From: Paramacrobiotus metropolitanus
Lineage: Eukaryota; Tardigrada; Eutardigrada; Parachela; Macrobiotidae
Reading direction: 5' to 3'
DNA: 21,748 nucleotides
Assembly: GCF_019649055.1 (NCBI RefSeq)
Contig: NW_026570664.1
Location: 1 to 21,748, forward strand
Part shown: positions 18,285 through 21,748 of the stretch, in pieces
Position numbering within the stretch: position 1 is the stretch's first letter
How the letters are laid out: each line of letters begins with the position of its first letter
Position numbers and translations under genes: made by a program
Notes under the pieces: model-generated
What the model was told of the DNA's origin: nothing
What the model saw: the letters and a program-made list of their open reading frames with translations, nothing else
Databases searched by the model: none

Positions 18285-19460
18285 TGCGTGGAGATTCAGA
18301 GTAACTGCAATAAGAGATTGCAGCCTTAATGCGTGCCACTGCACTCAGTATACTCTATTCGAGCAAAGAAGAGCATCTACAAGGCAGCACATGGCTATTT
18401 CTTTACTGGTATCTCAAGTCTTTAGGCGTTCAGTGAGTCAGCGGACGATGGACTGCAGCCACTGCAGCCATGATGAGATACCACGTGCCATGCTGCACCG
18501 GTGTCGGACGGTGGAAACTGCAGTTTACTTCCTTGTTAGTGTCAGCCGGCAGACTCTTATGTTAGGTCCGCGTTCAACAGACTTTGCGCTGACTTTAATT
18601 AATACAAACAGCGCTGTGGTATTTCTATAGCATTATTTAATAATGTTACTGATTTAGAACATTTTTAGCTTAACAGCCTGCAATTTGGATGGAATTTGTA
18701 TATACATACTGTGCACTAATAAGATAATCCAAATTAAATTTATGATTCGCTGGGTCCCATGAACCCTGACGCACAAGTGGCAAGAGGCCCTCTCCCCGCT
18801 TCACTGCATTCGATAGGAAAGTGTACCCTGTAGGTGTACGCTGAATCTTGCTTCATAATACAGCAGTTATTACTTGTGCCACTATAAGGAACAATGATTT
18901 TTGGTTTTATTAAGGGTTCGAACGTACAAAAACGTGTACAAAATCCGTAGCTTAAAAATCCGGCTACTTTCGGACTTGTTTTCGTTAGATTTCCAGTTGT
19001 TTGATGAGTTATGTACTTACTTCTAGTTTACAAGGAATTTTCCAGACAATGCACCACGCTTTACAAAAGTTTTAAACCGTATCTCAAAGAGTTAAAAATT
19101 TTAAATTAATCACTGGTTCAGAAACGTGCACCAACCACCAATTACACCAAATGCATAAAACAACGAAATTTCAAGACTTTGCTGCCAGACAGCTGTGTTG
19201 GCGTTATAAAAACGCATGTAAAAAGAGATCAAGAAACACGAAACTGACTGGAGAAATGCGTGGCGAAACCTGAATAAATACCTATCAGCTTGTAAGGGAG
19301 GCGGTGTCGTGACCACGAAACAGGCTCAACCAAACAACCGTTACAGGTCGTACCGTTCTGGCTACCATGATTAACAATCAACATCGACTGTACACGATTA
19401 AGCAGGATTCAACAAAGAGCGCCTTCTACTCATCGGACTCAGACTCCGGGTCGCTGGGTT
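18285..19460. other. Gene-free stretch
   Basis: AT-rich DNA with no supported exon, tRNA or transposon end. GGTTCGAA at 18915 resembles a tRNA B box but has no A box or cloverleaf around it. Confidence 0.45.
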
Positions 19461-19469
19461 GCGGTTGCA

Positions 19470-19825
19470 CAGCGTATGCGCTCTCGTATGCGGACCAGTA
19501 CTGAACGCCATAAGATGCACAGACTGAATCGATTCAGCCGGCCCACGTCCACACCGGCCACACTGTACACGCACCACCGGATCGAATGTCGCGCCACCCA
19601 TTCCCGATTCAAGCCGCCAGAACCAATTTTGTGGAGCGGAAGTGCCAGCCAGCGAAGACTCCTTCGCATGGAGGATCGCTAAAATCTGGAACGACCTCGA
19701 TTTGGATCTATCGTCGTATCGCTCACTGCAAGCGTTCCAAACAGCACTGGAAGACGTCTCATGGAAGGAGATCGCATCTGCTAAAGACCACCTGCCATCG
19801 AATAACCTTGACCTTTGATTAAATC
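19470..19825 (+). mobile_element. Non-LTR retrotransposon 3' coding remnant
   Basis: The plus strand carries what looks like the C-terminal end of a LINE reverse-transcriptase polyprotein. First comes ERHKMHRLNRFSRPTSTPAT in one frame. After a shift near 19625-19640 follows SFAWRIAKIWNDLDLDLSSY, then RSLQAFQTALEDVSWKEI, to TGA at about 19817. The aromatic-R...WN-L...SL..F..AL pattern is the usual end of such proteins. The catalytic part is not in the window, so the copy is 5' truncated, as is common. Identification is by pattern only. Confidence 0.45.
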
Positions 19826-19946
19826 GATGAATTGTTTCATTTCTTTCTTTTAAGAGTTTAAATTGTTGTTCTTATTATTTTATTATGTTGACTGTCTATA
19901 GATCTCGTTGCGAGTGATTCCTTGTATCTGTAGACAATAAGCAATT

Positions 19947-19971
19947 AAAACCTAAAACCTAAACCTAACCC
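19947..19971 (+). repeat. CCTAA-like tail at the retrotransposon 3' end
   Basis: AAAACCTAAAACCTAAACCT, then AACCC: three to four imperfect CCTAAA/CCTAA units after an A/T-rich 3' UTR. It may be the element's simple-repeat tail. It also resembles arthropod-type telomeric TTAGG on the other strand. Confidence 0.5.
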
Positions 19972-20504
19972 GTGTCCCCGATACTGTGCCGCCGGACGCG
20001 GATCGCTGGATTGGTAGTCCGCAGAATCTGCAGAATACGCATCAGAACCCATGTGTTACGTTACTAACATTATGTGCTGCCCAGGATACTGTACGTAGTT
20101 AAGCCTAACGTAGAAATACCGGCATGCATTTGAAGACTTTATTAATAATGACGAAACACAACTCAAACGACTACTAGAGGACTTCCAGTGGACTGAACCA
20201 GAGTGGACCATCTAGCTATGGCAAGCTTGGCGCTTATATGGCCACATTCGGATAAACATCTACATTAAGAAACTTCCAAAGCCTTAGATCGCTAAATAAG
20301 AACACTGAAACGACGTAAAAAAAAGATACAGAGAAGACGGGAAACATGTCGAAACAACATGTATCAGCTTATGTCCAAATACAGAACTAACTGATATGCT
20401 CTCAGTTCTCTTAAATATTTAACTAACTGAATATATGTAGAACTTAACTGTTATTCTCTCAGTTCTCTTAAATATTTTTCTCTGATATTCCCTCAGCTCT
20501 GTAG
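19972..20504. other. Gene-free stretch with a 22-bp repeat
   Basis: No supported exon. A 22-bp direct repeat starting CTCTCAGTTCTCTTAAAT occurs at 20399-20420 and 20456-20477 (period 57 bp); ACTAACTGA-type motifs between them suggest further degenerate units. It could be more transposon 3' UTR. Confidence 0.45.
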
Positions 20505-21748
20505 CTAATGATTAGAGTACAGTACCTTCTTGACGATCGTCGCGCCCTCTTGACAGTTGAGCCGATTGGCCATGAAATGGGCTACTTGCTGCACATCCAC
20601 CGGCGGCCCCTCGTAGTGCAGATGCTTCTCGAACAGGTCCACAACGTCCGCCTCATCGACCTGTCCCCGGGTGAAGATGATCAGGGGCACGCGGAACTCT
20701 AAGAGGAGCACCTCCCACTGTTTTGCACGACGACGACGATATCTTTGAAAATCACACGATTGCAGCATGACTCCAGCCGGAACCGTGGTTCCGCGATCTT
20801 GTCGGTAAACAAGGCGAATTTCCATCGAGCAAATGTTGACTCTTTGTACGTGAGCGATCGCCGCTGCACGATGCAACGGTCAAGGCGGATGCCGGCGTTT
20901 TGGAAGAGATGCTGCATAACATCGAAGACGTCGTTGGCATACATCCCGCTTTCACGAATGCAGATGGTGCGTGCGACGGGCGTCACGTGCTTGGGCAAAA
21001 GCAGCGTACACGAGGTAATTATCCCAGAAGCTGTACTGCGCCCGCGATACAACCACTTCGCTGCACATTTCCGGCCTAATGAGAATGTCCGCCCACAGTT
21101 GGCAGGTGCGGCGGCAGCGCACGCGGTCGACGGTGTCCAATGAATGGAAAATCTCCTTCAGCACTTCCAACGGCAACGCCCAGGCGTCGTTTTCAACGAC
21201 ATTCAACTGGCTCGCCGGCGTCCGCCGCTTCCGCTCAACATCCAGCTCTTCGTTTTCAGTAAGGATTTCAATTTGCCGGGCAAAATCATGCTTCTCCCTC
21301 TGGTCCTCCAAGATATTCGCCTATTGTACGAGAACCAGAGTAGGGCGTTAAAAAATATGCCAAATAGTGAAAGTTGTACAATAATGAACCAAAATAATTT
21401 TCCAGTAGCCTGGTTAGATATCTCGTTAATGGAGTTTGGCTACTGTAGAGTGACGATAATAATAATCGTTAACCAAGAACCATAACTTACCACATCCATG
21501 TCACTTAAAGGCCACTCCCTGTATCTCCGCAGATAGCGCATCGTCTGACTGAGAACCGTGGCGAATCGCAGGTTGCACCGGCTCAAGTCCAGTAGCCGTT
21601 TGGCACCTCACACCTCACTATGACGAAATGACCCGCTTCAAGAAGTCTCGGCCAGGCATCACGAATCTGAGTGGTGGGAAGCAGTTCGCGACGACACTGC
21701 CCTTCGACTATCACCTCCACCAGCGCCATCTCTGCAGCTCGTCAAGCG
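20505..21748 (-). pseudogene. F-box family gene with several frame breaks, 5' end off window
   Basis: F-box proteins are substrate adaptors of SCF ubiquitin ligases. The right edge encodes the family N-terminal part (MALVEVIVEGQCRRELLP), then after a frame break near 21605 LSRCNLRFATVLSQTMRYLR and WPLSDMDV. Intron 21321-21490 (GTAAGT, CAATAG, phase 0) leads to an exon with a charged helix and the F-box ALPLEVLKEIFHSLDTVDRV, RCRRTCQLW. The frame shifts at about 20995-21010 into KHVTPVARTICIRESGMYAN, and shifts back at about 20705-20730 into LLLEFRVPLIIFTRGQVDEA and CQEGATIVKKVL, stopping at 20505. The first and last frames agree, so two compensating indels bound a block of about 290 bp. AAG|GTACTG near the end may be a donor. 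Probably a decayed copy, or a real gene with assembly indels. Confidence 0.7.

Noticed and set aside
17864-18304. Plus ORF opposite the LRR gene
   Set aside because: LRR repeats, Cys caps and splice sites place the gene on the minus strand.
18907-18930. tRNA B-box-like GGTTCGAA
   Set aside because: No A box at the right distance and no acceptor stem pairing.
1-21748. CRISPR arrays, bacterial operons, riboswitches
   Set aside because: Spliceosomal introns and animal protein families make these inapplicable; the regular repeats are transposon minisatellites, not spacer arrays.

Overview
This window looks like animal nuclear DNA. Genes are split by short GT-AG introns, several only 66-110 bp. 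There are no operons or ribosome binding sites, and decayed transposons are mixed with gene families. The families present (an astacin metalloprotease, cysteine-rich LRR proteins, a large F-box family, kelch repeats and an unusual protein kinase) suggest a small-genome ecdysozoan. My best guess is a tardigrade of the Hypsibius type. That guess rests on memory of tardigrade F-box and LRR families and could not be checked here.

Layout. 1-752 (minus): protein kinase domain, disrupted, with its 3' part off the window. 1100-1640: kelch-repeat fragment and an LRR-gene fragment. 1967-2895: TA-flanked MITE-like element filled with GAATAC-type repeats that change polarity. 2985-4029: a second inverted-repeat element. 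4096-4120: short hairpin. 4330-4640: unidentified coding-like segment (minus). 5208-8845 (plus): the main gene, an astacin with propeptide, zinc site, Met-turn and Cys-rich tail, spliced in phase into two tandem LRR modules. Module 1 carries an in-frame TAG; module 2 is disrupted or partly intronised. 9574-10294: piggyBac-like MITE (TTAA target, 18-bp perfect ends) holding a GGAAC minisatellite in both orientations. 10550-11290: kelch remnants. 11469-11866 (minus): possible small secreted-protein gene with a TATA box. 12037-12466 (minus): orphan N-terminal fragment of the F-box family. 13158-13584 (minus): copy of the LRR-gene 3' end. 14006-14995 (plus): intact-looking four-exon gene for a 110-residue secreted-type protein of unknown function. 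15315-15690: unidentified coding-like DNA. 16010-16700: hairpin and a third polarity-switching array. 17050-18284 (minus): LRR protein, two exons and one frameshift. 19470-19971: non-LTR retrotransposon 3' remnant ending in CCTAA-like repeats. 20505-21748 (minus): F-box family gene with several frame breaks, running off the window.

Overall this is an accessory, high-turnover region. Only the 14.1-14.8 kb gene and the astacin part of the main gene read cleanly across all exons. The other recognisable families carry stops, frameshifts or deletions. Either the locus is decaying by birth and death of gene families, or the assembly has residual indel errors; the two cannot be separated from the sequence alone. 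The genes do not form an evident pathway; the link between them is repeated duplication of LRR and F-box pieces.
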